Below are positions 18,199-27,421 of a stretch of DNA of 31,201 nucleotides, one piece after another. Both the position numbers and the translations under genes were made by a program. Each line of letters starts with the position of its first letter. Position 1 is the stretch's first letter. The DNA lies in contig JAEEXJ010000030.1 of the NCBI GenBank assembly GCA_016291475.1, positions 1 to 31,201 of the forward strand, written 5' to 3'. This stretch comes from Lachnospiraceae bacterium (GTDB lineage: Bacteria > Bacillota_A > Clostridia > Lachnospirales > Lachnospiraceae). A model generated the notes under the pieces. The model was not told the origin of the DNA, made no database searches, and saw only the letters and a list, made by a program, of their open reading frames with translations.

Positions 18199-20568
18199 TT
18201 AGAACTTTCTTGCCTGCTGGCAGGTGAAGTAAACAACCTGATACTCGTTTGAAAGAGTCTTGATGAACTCGGAAGCTCCCTTGAGCCTGGTATCATCGAG
18301 ATTGACGAAAGGATCGTCGAGTACGAGGAAAGGCTTCTCTGCGTTATACATAGCATCAGCCATGGCAACTCTTCTGCAAAGTCCCACCAGATCCTTGTAG
18401 CCCTCGGAAAGGGTATCGGGAACTCTGGGCTGTCCCTGCTCGAGATATGTTACGTTCAGATTTGCATCGATGGTATATTTCTTCTCATCGCTTCCGGTGA
18501 GCATTGCATAATACTTATCGAATGCTGCCTGAATATCCTTGATATATCTGGTATTGAAGTTATCTCTTGCGGTAGCGAGATACTCTCTTGTCTTGCTGAC
18601 GGTCTCATATCTGGCCTTAAGAGCCTTGAGAGCTTCATCCTTGGTCTCAAACTCTTCACGTGCATTATCCATTGCGGTGAAGATCTCTTCCGCCTCTGCA
18701 AGCTCTTTCTTACAAGCATCCATGAGCTTTTCATCATCCTTGATGGCCTGTTCGCTCTTGGAAAGTGCATCTTCAAGGTCATCAACTGTGATAACGGATT
18801 CTTCGGGGCTCTCGAGACTGTCGTATTTGGAAACATCGTGATCGGTTTCAAATACCTTTACTCTCTGGGCAGCTTCATCAAGATCTTTCTTCCTTCCCGT
18901 GATCTGCTCGATCCTGGTAGCGATCTCGCTTACGGGGATTGAGATCTCAGCTGCATCCGACTCGGGAATCGAAGACCTGGTACCCATAACGGAACACTTC
19001 TTTACGTACTCCTTGATGGCTGCAAGTCTGCCGTCATAGTCCAGTTCTTTGACAAGTTCTTCGTACTTCTTCTTCTTTTCACCAAGTGCCTCATATTCCC
19101 TTACCTGATTTCTGAGGTTCATGAGGTCACCGGTTGCGGATCTTCCTACAAGTCTGATACCTACATTTCCGAGGAGGTCCTGAGCGTCCATCTCAGTGCC
19201 TTCAACAAGTTCCTCATCCTCAGCGATCTTGGTCATGAGTTCGTTGTATCTTCTGGCTACGCCTTCGCCGCTTGTTCTGGTCTCATCATTGTGCTTCTTA
19301 TTGAGGATCAGGCCGTATACGATAAGTGCCACGCCGAGAACGGCTGCCGCTGCTATGAAGTAGATCTTGGTAAATACGGCAACAAGCACTGCCGCAAGGA
19401 TAATAACGATGCCTCCGATGAGCATTGCATAGAAGGGCTTATATTTCTCCCTCTGTGCTTCGAGAGCCTGGTTCTTAAGGATCTCGGCCTCATCTCTTCT
19501 GTCGGGAAGTTCATCCTTGAGTTCCTGTATCTTATTCCACTGCTGGATCAGTCTGTCGATCTCTTTGGAATCGGGAATCTTCTTGCTGAATCTCTTTGTC
19601 TCATCCTCGAGTCTCTCAGCCTCGGCGGGAGTAAGATTGTGAGCTCTGAGTTCCTTCTCGTCTTCTCTGAGCTTGGTAGCATCTTCAACCCACTTTTTAG
19701 CGGTTGCTTCATCGGGAATCTCTCCCTCGAATACACTCCTGGCCGCTCTCAGGTCATCTTCAGCCTTAACCTTGGCCTTTTTGAGATTTTCATAATTGGC
19801 CTTCTGCTCTTTAAGATCCAGATATTTTCTGAGTGCATCAAGACGCGCTCTGAGCTCTGCGGATCTCTTGGTATCAGCCTTAGCCTTCTCGGATGCCTGC
19901 TCGTTCTTATAAATAAGTTCTTCGCAAAGAGCCTTCTGTGAATCTATGTTTCTGAACAGATCCTTTAACTTGGAAATCTCAGCTTCTTCTTTGTTGATAA
20001 GGCCGGTAGCTCTTCCGGGATTAAGTCTGTCGCACTCTTTCTTAAGCGCTTCATCGGCTGCGGCATAATTTCTCATGTCATCGTCTTTCTCGGAGACGCC
20101 GCCGATACGTGCGCTGATGTCGCTGGTAACGCTGGTTGCGCAATCCTGCTGTGATACGAACGCGGTCTTCTCAAAAGAGTCCGCATCGATTCCGAAAAGT
20201 GCGATACCTATAACAGGCTCGAAATCATGAGATGCCATGCCGGTCTCGGTATTCATAACCTTGGCAACATCCTCGGATTCCTTGGTTCCGAAAGTTCTGT
20301 AAATGCAGTATTTTACTCCGTCTTTTTCGAAAGTAAGGTTTCCGCCGTAGGTTCCGCCCTGCCAGGGCTTGTAGAACTTTCTCTCGTTCTCTATCTCGGA
20401 TCTGGACTTTTCGCCCATGAATCCGTAGAACATTACTCTGATGAATGCGGCAAGAGTTGATTTACCGCTTCCGTTATCGCCCGCAAATGTGTTGAGCCCG
20501 TCCGAAAAATCCTTGTCGACATTGCTCAGTAAACCGAAATTCTCTATATGACAAGAAACGAGCTTCAT
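18199..20568 (-). CDS. SbcC/YhaN-like SMC-type ATPase with central membrane helices
   Basis: AAA/ABC-type ATPase of 789 aa related to SbcC/Rad50 and closest in layout to Bacillus YhaN. Walker A is GDNGSGKS (residues 30-37) and Walker B with the D-loop is LVLDDPFVNLDD (about 745-758). The middle is coiled coil, but in place of a zinc hook or hinge it holds two hydrophobic helices (about 376-420), as in YhaN. The partner nuclease gene ends with ATGA overlapping this start (20565-20568), supporting a two-subunit nuclease complex for DNA-end processing. It is the last gene before the palindrome. The ABC signature is less standard (SEGYKDL). Confidence 0.9.
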   Translation of the reverse strand: MKLVSCHIENFGLLSNVDKDFSDGLNTFAGDNGSGKSTLAAFIRVMFYGFMGEKSRSEIENERKFYKPWQGGTYGGNLTFEKDGVKYCIYRTFGTKESEDVAKVMNTETGMASHDFEPVIGIALFGIDADSFEKTAFVSQQDCATSVTSDISARIGGVSEKDDDMRNYAAADEALKKECDRLNPGRATGLINKEEAEISKLKDLFRNIDSQKALCEELIYKNEQASEKAKADTKRSAELRARLDALRKYLDLKEQKANYENLKKAKVKAEDDLRAARSVFEGEIPDEATAKKWVEDATKLREDEKELRAHNLTPAEAERLEDETKRFSKKIPDSKEIDRLIQQWNKIQELKDELPDRRDEAEILKNQALEAQREKYKPFYAMLIGGIVIILAAVLVAVFTKIYFIAAAAVLGVALIVYGLILNKKHNDETRTSGEGVARRYNELMTKIAEDEELVEGTEMDAQDLLGNVGIRLVGRSATGDLMNLRNQVREYEALGEKKKKYEELVKELDYDGRLAAIKEYVKKCSVMGTRSSIPESDAAEISIPVSEIATRIEQITGRKKDLDEAAQRVKVFETDHDVSKYDSLESPEESVITVDDLEDALSKSEQAIKDDEKLMDACKKELAEAEEIFTAMDNAREEFETKDEALKALKARYETVSKTREYLATARDNFNTRYIKDIQAAFDKYYAMLTGSDEKKYTIDANLNVTYLEQGQPRVPDTLSEGYKDLVGLCRRVAMADAMYNAEKPFLVLDDPFVNLDDTRLKGASEFIKTLSNEYQVVYFTCQQARKF

Positions 20569-21677
20569 AAGCTGATCTCCTCCCCCTTAAGCACCTGTAC
20601 GGCGCATCTGACTATACGACCTTTCTCCTCCTCGCTTAAGCCTTCCTCCGACTGAAGCAGTCTTACCAGTTCTCCCTTAAGAGAAGCTTCATGGAGATAT
20701 TCATCATAGTTGATGGCAATCTTGCTTTCGTCTATAACTTCGGCGTAGAAGAATCTTCCGACCGCATTTCTCTTAACATGCTCGATGTCCTTCTCGATAT
20801 TGACATCAGCCTCTCCGGTAAGGATGATCCTTACAAGATCGTCGGAAGTCGCATCGGACGCCTTAATGGCATCACTTATGCACTTGTCGATCTCGGGAGT
20901 GGTCATGCACTCCGAGATGTCTGCCTTGATCTCATAAACGTTTCTCTTCGCAAAGGGAACGAATTTGGAATCAAAAGTAAGATTGTCCTCATCGATATCG
21001 ATAAGTACAAATCCGTGCTCACCGCACTCATCAAATCCGCGGCCTTCAATGCATCCGGAATAACAATACTTTCCTCTTGAAGGAAGCTCGTCCTGTGCAA
21101 AAGAATGATAATGACCGAGTGCAAGGTAGTCGATATTTCTGTTCTTAAGTCTGCCAAGATCGATACTGTCAGCCTTATCCTTGCCCTGATACTTATCTGC
21201 GCATCCGTGCATTACAACAATGTTCATTGCATCGTACTCAAGGTTGAGTTCGGTATACGCTTTGTCGAAACCGTCCTCTCCGGGAACGATTCCCGTGATG
21301 GTGATCTTCTTGCCGCCGGGAATGGTAAGTGAATAATTCTGAATGCCTTCCTTGTCGAAGATCTTCAGATTCGCAGGTAAACTGCCCGATTCGAAATATC
21401 CGGCTTCATCGTGATTACCCTTCAGATAATAAAAGAGTACACCGGGGTGCTTTTCAAATGCATCACGAACTCTGTTGACAGCTCCTACTCTCGCACGGCT
21501 TGTATCAAAGAGATCTCCCGCTATAATTACGGCCCTCACTCCGTTTTCATCTGCGTAGTCCGCGATATTACAGAACGTATCCAGGATTTCGTCCCTTCTT
21601 ATCGCAGCTTTTGACTTGTCCAGCTTTGATTCCATCTTGGAATCAATATGGGCGTCTGCCAAGTGAATAATCTTCAT
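20565..21677 (-). CDS. SbcD/YhaO-like metallophosphoesterase nuclease
   Basis: Calcineurin-like DNA nuclease of 370 aa, the Mre11/SbcD-type partner of the ATPase that follows. Metal-binding motifs are in order: DAHID (Asp8, His10), GDLFD, GNHDE, then VVMHG and ALGHYHSF. The rest is the capping domain and a C-terminal helical tail. The ATG at 21677 follows AAAGGAAGAGGGGC. The gene overlaps its partner by four bases. The 58-nt gap to the upstream hydrolase has a short hairpin (21704-21729) but no U tract, so read-through is likely. Confidence 0.9.
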   Translation of the reverse strand: MKIIHLADAHIDSKMESKLDKSKAAIRRDEILDTFCNIADYADENGVRAVIIAGDLFDTSRARVGAVNRVRDAFEKHPGVLFYYLKGNHDEAGYFESGSLPANLKIFDKEGIQNYSLTIPGGKKITITGIVPGEDGFDKAYTELNLEYDAMNIVVMHGCADKYQGKDKADSIDLGRLKNRNIDYLALGHYHSFAQDELPSRGKYCYSGCIEGRGFDECGEHGFVLIDIDEDNLTFDSKFVPFAKRNVYEIKADISECMTTPEIDKCISDAIKASDATSDDLVRIILTGEADVNIEKDIEHVKRNAVGRFFYAEVIDESKIAINYDEYLHEASLKGELVRLLQSEEGLSEEEKGRIVRCAVQVLKGEEISL

Positions 21678-21735
21678 GCCCCTCTTCCTTTCCTATATAT
21701 CCGAGCTTTTCGCCTTTCCGCAAAAAGCTTTCGTA

Positions 21736-22944
21736 TCAGTAAAAGATATGCCCGCCTATCTGAATGCCCGTAAGTCCCTCAATGGGCGTTCTGAAATAGA
21801 CGCAAGTTCCTACATTTGTAACACCCCTCATAGCTTCATCCGCCGCCTGGTAACAGCTTGATGTTGCTTTGTTCTGAGCAAGTGCTATAGCCAGTCTTCC
21901 GCTTCCCGCAGGTGAAAACTGACTTCTCTGATATATTACTCCCGTGATGGTATCGGGATATCTTGCACTGAGCAATCTGTTGATAACGACAGCGCCTACC
22001 GCAACCTGTCCTTCGTAGGGCTCTCCTCCTGCCTCACAGTAAATGAGATTTGCAAGAAGGTATCTGTCGTTTTCATCAAAAGTAACCTGAGAGATATCTC
22101 TCCATACTCCGTTTGCCGCCGCTCTGGACATTGCCATTTCTTCGGCAAGCTTAGCTCTCAGGTAAGCAAGATCCTGTTCTTTGGCCTTGATCGCTGCTTC
22201 GTAAGCAAGTGCCGCAGCCTCTCCGTCCTCTATCTGTCCGGAATAAACATTTATGGTATCTCTGGTACTTGCGATGATACCGTTTACCTTATCCTGCTCC
22301 GCTTCAGCCTCCGCTATGAGAGACTCAAGCTCGGCCTGTTCCATCTCAAGGCGCTGTTTCTGTTCAGCTATGAAAGCCCTGTTGTCCTTAAACTCCTGAA
22401 GCTTTCTCTGATCGTATTCTTCGATCTTCTCGAAAAATTCCGCAGCCGTCAGCATCTCCGAAATGGATTTTGCTCCGAGGAGCGCGGATATAAAATCCTG
22501 GTCTCCTCTTTCGTACATATCGCGTACCCTGATGACCATACATTCGTACTGCCATTCTTCGGTCGCGACAGCTTCGTCCAAAGCAATAGTGGTAGCTTCG
22601 ATCTCAGCCTGCTTCTCCACCATTTTTGCTTCAAGTTCGGTGAGATTATCGCTTATGGTCTCAAGTTCCCCGCTCAGCTCTCCGACTCTCGTCATGAGTT
22701 CTCCGTGCTGGGTCCTTAGTTCGTTAAGAGCCTGTTCGTTGGCCTGCTGCTGGGCTTCAAGGAGCTCCTTCTCAGCCTGAGCCTGATTGATCTGCTGCTG
22801 GGTAGTTGCATAAATCTCCGACCCGGGAACAAAGACCAGCGCAGATATCAACTGGGCAGTCAGGATGCTGCTGACAAAAGCATGTCCGGCTCTGCCTCGC
22901 CTGTGCGGTTTAAATATATGATTTTTGCCGCATCTTTTCATCAT
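21736..22944 (-). CDS. Secreted cell wall hydrolase: coiled coil plus SleB-type domain
   Basis: Exported protein of 402 aa. A basic N-terminus and hydrophobic segment (about residues 20-45) act as signal peptide, ending near YATTQQQ. Residues 48-270 are a long Gln/Glu/Ala-rich coiled coil resembling the PcsB/CwlO regulatory coil. The C-terminal 105 residues are a SleB (Hydrolase_2) lytic transglycosylase-type domain, with probable catalytic Glu304 in YCEAGGEPYEGQ. It would cut peptidoglycan, with the coil possibly holding it inactive until a partner acts. The start overlaps the upstream deaminase stop (ATGATGA). SleB domains also occur in vegetative proteins, so sporulation is not implied. 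Confidence 0.88.
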   Translation of the reverse strand: MMKRCGKNHIFKPHRRGRAGHAFVSSILTAQLISALVFVPGSEIYATTQQQINQAQAEKELLEAQQQANEQALNELRTQHGELMTRVGELSGELETISDNLTELEAKMVEKQAEIEATTIALDEAVATEEWQYECMVIRVRDMYERGDQDFISALLGAKSISEMLTAAEFFEKIEEYDQRKLQEFKDNRAFIAEQKQRLEMEQAELESLIAEAEAEQDKVNGIIASTRDTINVYSGQIEDGEAAALAYEAAIKAKEQDLAYLRAKLAEEMAMSRAAANGVWRDISQVTFDENDRYLLANLIYCEAGGEPYEGQVAVGAVVINRLLSARYPDTITGVIYQRSQFSPAGSGRLAIALAQNKATSSCYQAADEAMRGVTNVGTCVYFRTPIEGLTGIQIGGHIFY

Positions 22945-23429
22945 AATGAAATGCTTATGTTCCTGCCTGTTTCTTTATACTGAGTGTATTTGACGCCTGC
23001 TGCATCAAACATCCTCTTAGCAGCCAGATTGGTATCCGTGCCGTTGTATTTGTCGCTGTGATAAACGACTTCCTTGATACCGGCCTGGATTATGGCTTTC
23101 GCACACTCATTGCAGGGGAAAAGAGATACATAGAGGATCGTATCTTCAAGAGATCCTCCCCTGTAATTCAATATCGCGTTTAATTCGCTGTGTGTTACGT
23201 AAGCATATTTGTTGGTTCCCGGATTTCCTTCTCTGCTCCAGGGAAATTCGTCATCACTGCAGCCCTTGGGAAGTCCGTTGTAACCCATGGAAAGAATCTT
23301 ATGATCACGGCTTACTATGCAGCAGCCGACCTGGGTATTGGGGTCCTTGCTCCTGAAACCGGAGAGATGGGCGACACCCATGAAATATTCGTCCCAGCTG
23401 ATATAATCTTCTCTTTTCTTATCTTCCAT
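22941..23429 (-). CDS. dCMP deaminase family protein
   Basis: Zinc-dependent deaminase of 162 aa that converts dCMP to dUMP, supplying dTMP synthesis (ComEB-type). The zinc site is THSELNA (His80, Glu82) and PCNEC (Cys106, Cys109). The N-terminus has DPNTQVGCCIV, and SMGYNGLPKGC is typical of the dCMP group. Its start shares one base with the upp stop (TAATG). Grouping with upp and rpiB fits nucleotide metabolism. Confidence 0.93.
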   Translation of the reverse strand: MEDKKREDYISWDEYFMGVAHLSGFRSKDPNTQVGCCIVSRDHKILSMGYNGLPKGCSDDEFPWSREGNPGTNKYAYVTHSELNAILNYRGGSLEDTILYVSLFPCNECAKAIIQAGIKEVVYHSDKYNGTDTNLAAKRMFDAAGVKYTQYKETGRNISISL

Positions 23430-24058
23430 TATTTGGTACCGAAAATTCTGTCACCGGCATCACCGAGACCGGGAACGATGTAATTGTGATCATTGAGTTT
23501 CTCATCAACCGCACCGATGAAGATATCTACATCGGGATGAGCGTTCTTGAGAGTTTCGATTCCTGTGGGTGCTGCAATGATGCAGAGGAAATGGATCTTC
23601 TTGCATCCTCTGAGTTTGAGCATTGAAATCGCCTCAACTGCGGATCCGCCGGTAGCGAGCATGGGGTCTACGACAAAGATCTCACGCTCTGCACAATCAG
23701 CGGGTATCTTACAATAATATTCAACAGGCTTGGAAGTATCGGGATCTCTGTAAAGTCCGATATGTCCGACCTTAGCGGTGGGGATCATGGAAAGCATTCC
23801 GTCGACCATTCCGAGTCCCGCTCTCAAAATAGGGATAACCGCAAGCTTCTTACCTGACAGCTGTTTAACCGTGGTCTTGCAGATGGGAGTTTCGATCTCG
23901 ACATCCTCAAGCTGAAGATCGCGGGTTGCCTCATAGCAGATGAGCATTGCGATCTCGCTGATAGTCTCACGAAATTCCTTGGTTCCGGTTTCCTTTCTTC
24001 TGATAAATCCGATCTTATGTCCTATCAAAGGATGATCCATTACCACTATTTTTCCCAT
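23429..24058 (-). CDS. upp: Uracil phosphoribosyltransferase
   Basis: Salvage enzyme of 209 aa making UMP from uracil and PRPP. The N-terminus has [21 protein letters not shown], the centre has [14 protein letters not shown], and the PRPP-binding loop is [11 protein letters not shown], all normal for Upp. The ATG follows AAGGAGAAGCGGT. It lies 30 bases after rpiB. Confidence 0.97.
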   Translation of the reverse strand: MGKIVVMDHPLIGHKIGFIRRKETGTKEFRETISEIAMLICYEATRDLQLEDVEIETPICKTTVKQLSGKKLAVIPILRAGLGMVDGMLSMIPTAKVGHIGLYRDPDTSKPVEYYCKIPADCAEREIFVVDPMLATGGSAVEAISMLKLRGCKKIHFLCIIAAPTGIETLKNAHPDVDIFIGAVDEKLNDHNYIVPGLGDAGDRIFGTK

Positions 24059-24088
24059 ACCGCTTCTCCTTGTTTGTAAAACTTATTT

Positions 24089-24523
24089 CTATACTGTTTC
24101 GATCTGTCTGATCCTTCTCTCGTGACGCTGTGCTCCTGAGAACGCAGTATCTACAAATGCATCGGTGATTGCCTCGGCAAGATTTGTTCCTACGATCCCC
24201 GCTCCGAGTGCGAGCATATTGGCATCGTTGTGAAGTCTGGTCATCTTGGCGCTCAAAGGATCCGAGCAAAGTGCACATCTGATTCCTTTTTCCTTGTTCG
24301 CACAGATGCTCACGCCGATTCCCGTCGTACATATTACGATACCCTTTTCACAGGTGCCGTCTGCCACGAGCCTTGCGGCCGCATGTGCATATTTGGGATA
24401 ATCGCATGAATCCTTCGAATATGTTCCCACATCTTCGACTTCATGACCTTTTTCCTCAAGGTAGCTTCTTAAATGCTCCTTGAGATCGTACCCGCCGTGA
24501 TCGCAACCGATAGCAATTTTCAT
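24089..24523 (-). CDS. rpiB: Ribose-5-phosphate isomerase B
   Basis: Isomerase of 144 aa interconverting ribose 5-phosphate and ribulose 5-phosphate in the pentose phosphate pathway, providing ribose for PRPP. Conserved sites are CDHGG (Asp8, His9), YSKDSCDYPKYA, and the active-site loop with Cys65 (ICTTGIGVSI). Its ATG follows the stop of sua5 directly (TAA then ATG), so translation is coupled. Confidence 0.96.
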   Translation of the reverse strand: MKIAIGCDHGGYDLKEHLRSYLEEKGHEVEDVGTYSKDSCDYPKYAHAAARLVADGTCEKGIVICTTGIGVSICANKEKGIRCALCSDPLSAKMTRLHNDANMLALGAGIVGTNLAEAITDAFVDTAFSGAQRHERRIRQIETV

Positions 24524-25588
24524 TTATGCGTCCTCCCACTCGGAACCTGCGGACTTAAGAAGCCTATTCCAGAAAGCTTCGCCGAATCCGTGTTCCGTAA
24601 AATTTTCTACAAAGATGATATCAACGTTTTCATCATCCATATCCCTGAGTGCGGAATAGAAATGATGAGCTGCTGCCGCCGCATCATCAAGTGCCCCTGC
24701 GTTTCTTATGACATCTGCGTCATATTTATCTGCATTACCCCTGCTGCAGAAAACACCGGTCTTTTTGCCGGTTTCTTTTGCGCTTTTAAGCGCCTGTCTT
24801 ATATGCTCATACACCTTATCGGGATCGCCCTTTACAGGATGAACTTCACCCTTTGGTGCATAATGTCTGTATCTCATGCCGGGAGCTTTCGGTCTTTCCT
24901 TGCAGGTGGGATCAAGCAGTGCGGGATCCGTTTCGATATCCCTGCCAAGCGCTTTCCCCAGCATTTCGTTAGTGATGTATCCCGGTCTCAATACCTGCAT
25001 CGTCTTGTCCGTAAGATCGATGATGGTCGATTCAAGACCTATGGCATTATCGCCTCCGTCTATCACCGCATCGATGCGTCCGTCCATGTCCTCCATAACG
25101 TAACATGCTTTCGTGGGAGAAGGCTTTCCGGATATATTGGCACTGGGCGCCGCGACAAATCCGCCGGATGCTTTTATGAATTCAAGCGCCACCCTGTCCG
25201 AGGGCATCCTGACCGCTACAGTATCAAGTCCGCCCGTAGTCTTAAGCGGGACCCGTCCGGATGACTTAAGTATCATCGTAAGGGGGCCGGGCCAGAACTT
25301 TTCGGCCAGTTTATAGGCTTCTTCGGGAATATCTTTTGCTATCTTTGTAAGTGCACCTGTCTCACATATATGCACTATCAGAGGGTTATCGGAAGGCCTT
25401 CCCTTTGCGGCGTATATCTTGCCCGATGATTCATCGTTAAGCGCGTCTCCTCCGAGTCCGTATACGGTCTCCGTCGGAAAAGCGACCAGTCCACCTCTTT
25501 TTATGATCTCCCCGCATTCTTCTATCATCCTGATATCGTCTGCATCGGGAGATGCGGGATTTTTAATTGTATATACTTTGGTTTCCAA
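24524..25588 (-). CDS. sua5: Threonylcarbamoyl-AMP synthase, Sua5/YwlC type
   Basis: Enzyme of 354 aa that makes threonylcarbamoyl-AMP from threonine, bicarbonate and ATP for t6A37 in tRNA. The N-terminal YrdC domain has FPTETVYGLGG, then AAKGRPSDNPL and APSANISGKPSPT. The C-terminal Sua5 domain (APGMRYRHYAP, about residue 240 on) distinguishes it from short TsaC. The start TTG at 25588 has AGGGTAAGAA upstream; an in-frame ATG at 25684 lies within the previous gene and would add 32 unrelated residues. It starts 13 bases after the GH18 stop. Confidence 0.95.
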   Translation of the reverse strand: METKVYTIKNPASPDADDIRMIEECGEIIKRGGLVAFPTETVYGLGGDALNDESSGKIYAAKGRPSDNPLIVHICETGALTKIAKDIPEEAYKLAEKFWPGPLTMILKSSGRVPLKTTGGLDTVAVRMPSDRVALEFIKASGGFVAAPSANISGKPSPTKACYVMEDMDGRIDAVIDGGDNAIGLESTIIDLTDKTMQVLRPGYITNEMLGKALGRDIETDPALLDPTCKERPKAPGMRYRHYAPKGEVHPVKGDPDKVYEHIRQALKSAKETGKKTGVFCSRGNADKYDADVIRNAGALDDAAAAAHHFYSALRDMDDENVDIIFVENFTEHGFGEAFWNRLLKSAGSEWEDA

Positions 25589-25601
25589 TTTCTTACCCTG
25601 A

Positions 25602-27323
25602 TCACTGTCCGTAAGTGTACAGGCGGAGAAGGCTCCATGCGTCCGAAGTTCCGTATCCGATCCTCCAGACTCCGACTCCTCCAAGGTCCATCGTGTTCAT
25701 AACATTGAGCTTAGCCGTGATGGACATGGTATCTTCAAGCCAAACCTGATAAAGGGTCGTACCCTCTCTCCACTCCAAATAATTCTGACCGGTGGCATCA
25801 TCCCAAACGGGAGTCTGTCCGATCTGATTAACATAGTCCGCCTGATTCACAAGAGTCAGGTACTTGCCTGAGGTTGTGCCGTCCTGCGTCGTCCAAACCA
25901 CGGTATAGAAAGGAATCGCGTTGATAACCTTCTGTGAAGGAACCTTTTCGATGGTGGCATTAAGTCCGTTCTGCACATAAGGAAGGCTCGCTACGCTTCC
26001 TGCGACTCCTCCGCTCGGGTAGTGCTCATCATATCCCATGATAAGAACATAATCCACAAACTGTCCCTGAAGATCCAGTCTGTAGTGATTGTTGTAATCG
26101 TAAGGAACATAGTTATCGGTAGAAAGACATATTCCGTTCAGTCTGCAAAGTACCGATACTTCCCTGAGGAACTGTATATAATACTCGCTGCAGCTCTGGG
26201 GGAGTCCCTCAAAGTCAAAATTGAGTCCGTCGGCTCCCACATCCATGACAGCCTTTACAAGATCCTCTCCAAGTTTTCTCCTGCGAAGGGTATCCGACAG
26301 AAGAAGCGTCTCGTCTATATCTAATCCGTTCTCGTTGGCATAATTGAAATTATCCGCAACTACCCAGACCTTGATGCCGCTGTTGTGAGCCCTGTTTACG
26401 TAATCGGCAGACGCAAAGCTCCTGAAACCGCCGTTTTCATCGGTAAGTGAAATCCAGCTGGGTGCGATGACATTCATTCCGAAGGCTTCGTTCATGGCTT
26501 CACCGAGAGTATCGTTTCCGCCGAGTCCGTAGATCGCATGGAATCCCAGGTCTACTTTGGTATCAAGCCTTACCGTGGTATATTCGGGAAGCGCGGGAGC
26601 CATTGGCGCGATGTCGGTATAGTTTTCTGCAGAACCCATTCTCTTATTCTCTATATATCCGATAAAGCCGTCGGAAGTCTTAACCTTGCTCCAGTCCTCC
26701 ATGGCTTCGATAAGTTCTACCGTTTCGTCTTCTTCTACGGCACGAAGGATCGGACTCTTGATACCGCCTTTTTCACGGATCCAAGTGTCTTTGAGAATCC
26801 TTCTCATCTCATGGGTCTGTCCCCACTGAGTGTAAAGCTGGATATGTCTGTCGTATATATCCACCGTAAAGGTCGCAAACATCCTGAGATAGTCTGCGGC
26901 GATATACAACTTATCATTTTCGTTCAAAGTAAGAGGATAACCGAGATCCGTGGAAACACCCGAAACGGAATAGGAAGTGGATCCGTCCGTTACCTCATAG
27001 GTCTCCCTCGCGGTCGTATACATGAGTGTTCCGCCGTTATACGCAGGATCGTAAAAGAAACCCTTTGTCAGATAAGCTTCCACGGTAGCCAGGTCAAAGT
27101 AACATCTCTCGTTACGTATAAGAGCCTGCTCCGGAACCTGAGTATTTTGAAGTATTATCGCGGACATTTCACCGGATACACCGTAATGCTCGCTTAAATC
27201 CGCCATTTCCTTGCCGTAAGAATACTTATTATATAAGGGAATACCTACGGAAACGGCGCCTACAATAAGTATAAGAATCAGCGGTATGAGAACCACCAAA
27301 AATCTCTTTTTTCTTCTCTTCAT
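25602..27323 (-). CDS. Membrane-anchored GH18-type glycosidase with SH3-like domain
   Basis: Protein of 573 aa: N-terminal anchor (residues 5-30), a region resembling the copper-amine-oxidase-N/stalk type (about 60-175), an SH3b-like domain (about 185-235, with VKTSDGFIGYIE), and a glycosyl hydrolase 18 barrel (about 250-573). The active-site strand reads DGLNFDFEG, with Glu372 as acid and Asp370 conserved; the second Asp of the classical motif is Asn368, as in spore-cortex and YaaH-type members. It likely cuts wall glycan outside the cell. The ATG at 27323 has GGAAA at about 11 nt. A longer TTG start at 27362 has no site and overlaps the leader palindrome. It heads the long operon. Confidence 0.9.
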   Translation of the reverse strand: MKRRKKRFLVVLIPLILILIVGAVSVGIPLYNKYSYGKEMADLSEHYGVSGEMSAIILQNTQVPEQALIRNERCYFDLATVEAYLTKGFFYDPAYNGGTLMYTTARETYEVTDGSTSYSVSGVSTDLGYPLTLNENDKLYIAADYLRMFATFTVDIYDRHIQLYTQWGQTHEMRRILKDTWIREKGGIKSPILRAVEEDETVELIEAMEDWSKVKTSDGFIGYIENKRMGSAENYTDIAPMAPALPEYTTVRLDTKVDLGFHAIYGLGGNDTLGEAMNEAFGMNVIAPSWISLTDENGGFRSFASADYVNRAHNSGIKVWVVADNFNYANENGLDIDETLLLSDTLRRRKLGEDLVKAVMDVGADGLNFDFEGLPQSCSEYYIQFLREVSVLCRLNGICLSTDNYVPYDYNNHYRLDLQGQFVDYVLIMGYDEHYPSGGVAGSVASLPYVQNGLNATIEKVPSQKVINAIPFYTVVWTTQDGTTSGKYLTLVNQADYVNQIGQTPVWDDATGQNYLEWREGTTLYQVWLEDTMSITAKLNVMNTMDLGGVGVWRIGYGTSDAWSLLRLYTYGQ

Positions 27324-27352
27324 AACTAAATAATTTCCGATCAATAAAAATA

Positions 27353-27406
27353 GTATGTTCAAATAACATACAAAGTTATTTTACCATACCATCGGGGTTA
27401 CGTCAT
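27353..27406 (-). promoter_or_regulatory. Promoter of the GH18-led operon with inverted repeat at the start site
   Basis: Minus strand: ATGACG (27401-27406), 17-bp spacer, TAAAAT (27378-27383, with upstream TGG). RNA would start near 27371. A perfect inverted repeat, GTATGTT-N5-AACATAC (27353-27371), begins right at that point and could be an operator. Both -35 and -10 are imperfect. Confidence 0.4.
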
Positions 27407-27421
27407 TAAATTTTGAGCCCA

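Noticed and set aside
21704..21729. Hairpin AGCTTTT/AAAAGCT as a terminator after the SleB-like gene
   Set aside because: No U tract follows on the minus strand, so termination is doubtful.
24473..25264. 263-codon plus-strand frame opposite rpiB and sua5
   Set aside because: Antisense shadow of two strongly recognised genes.
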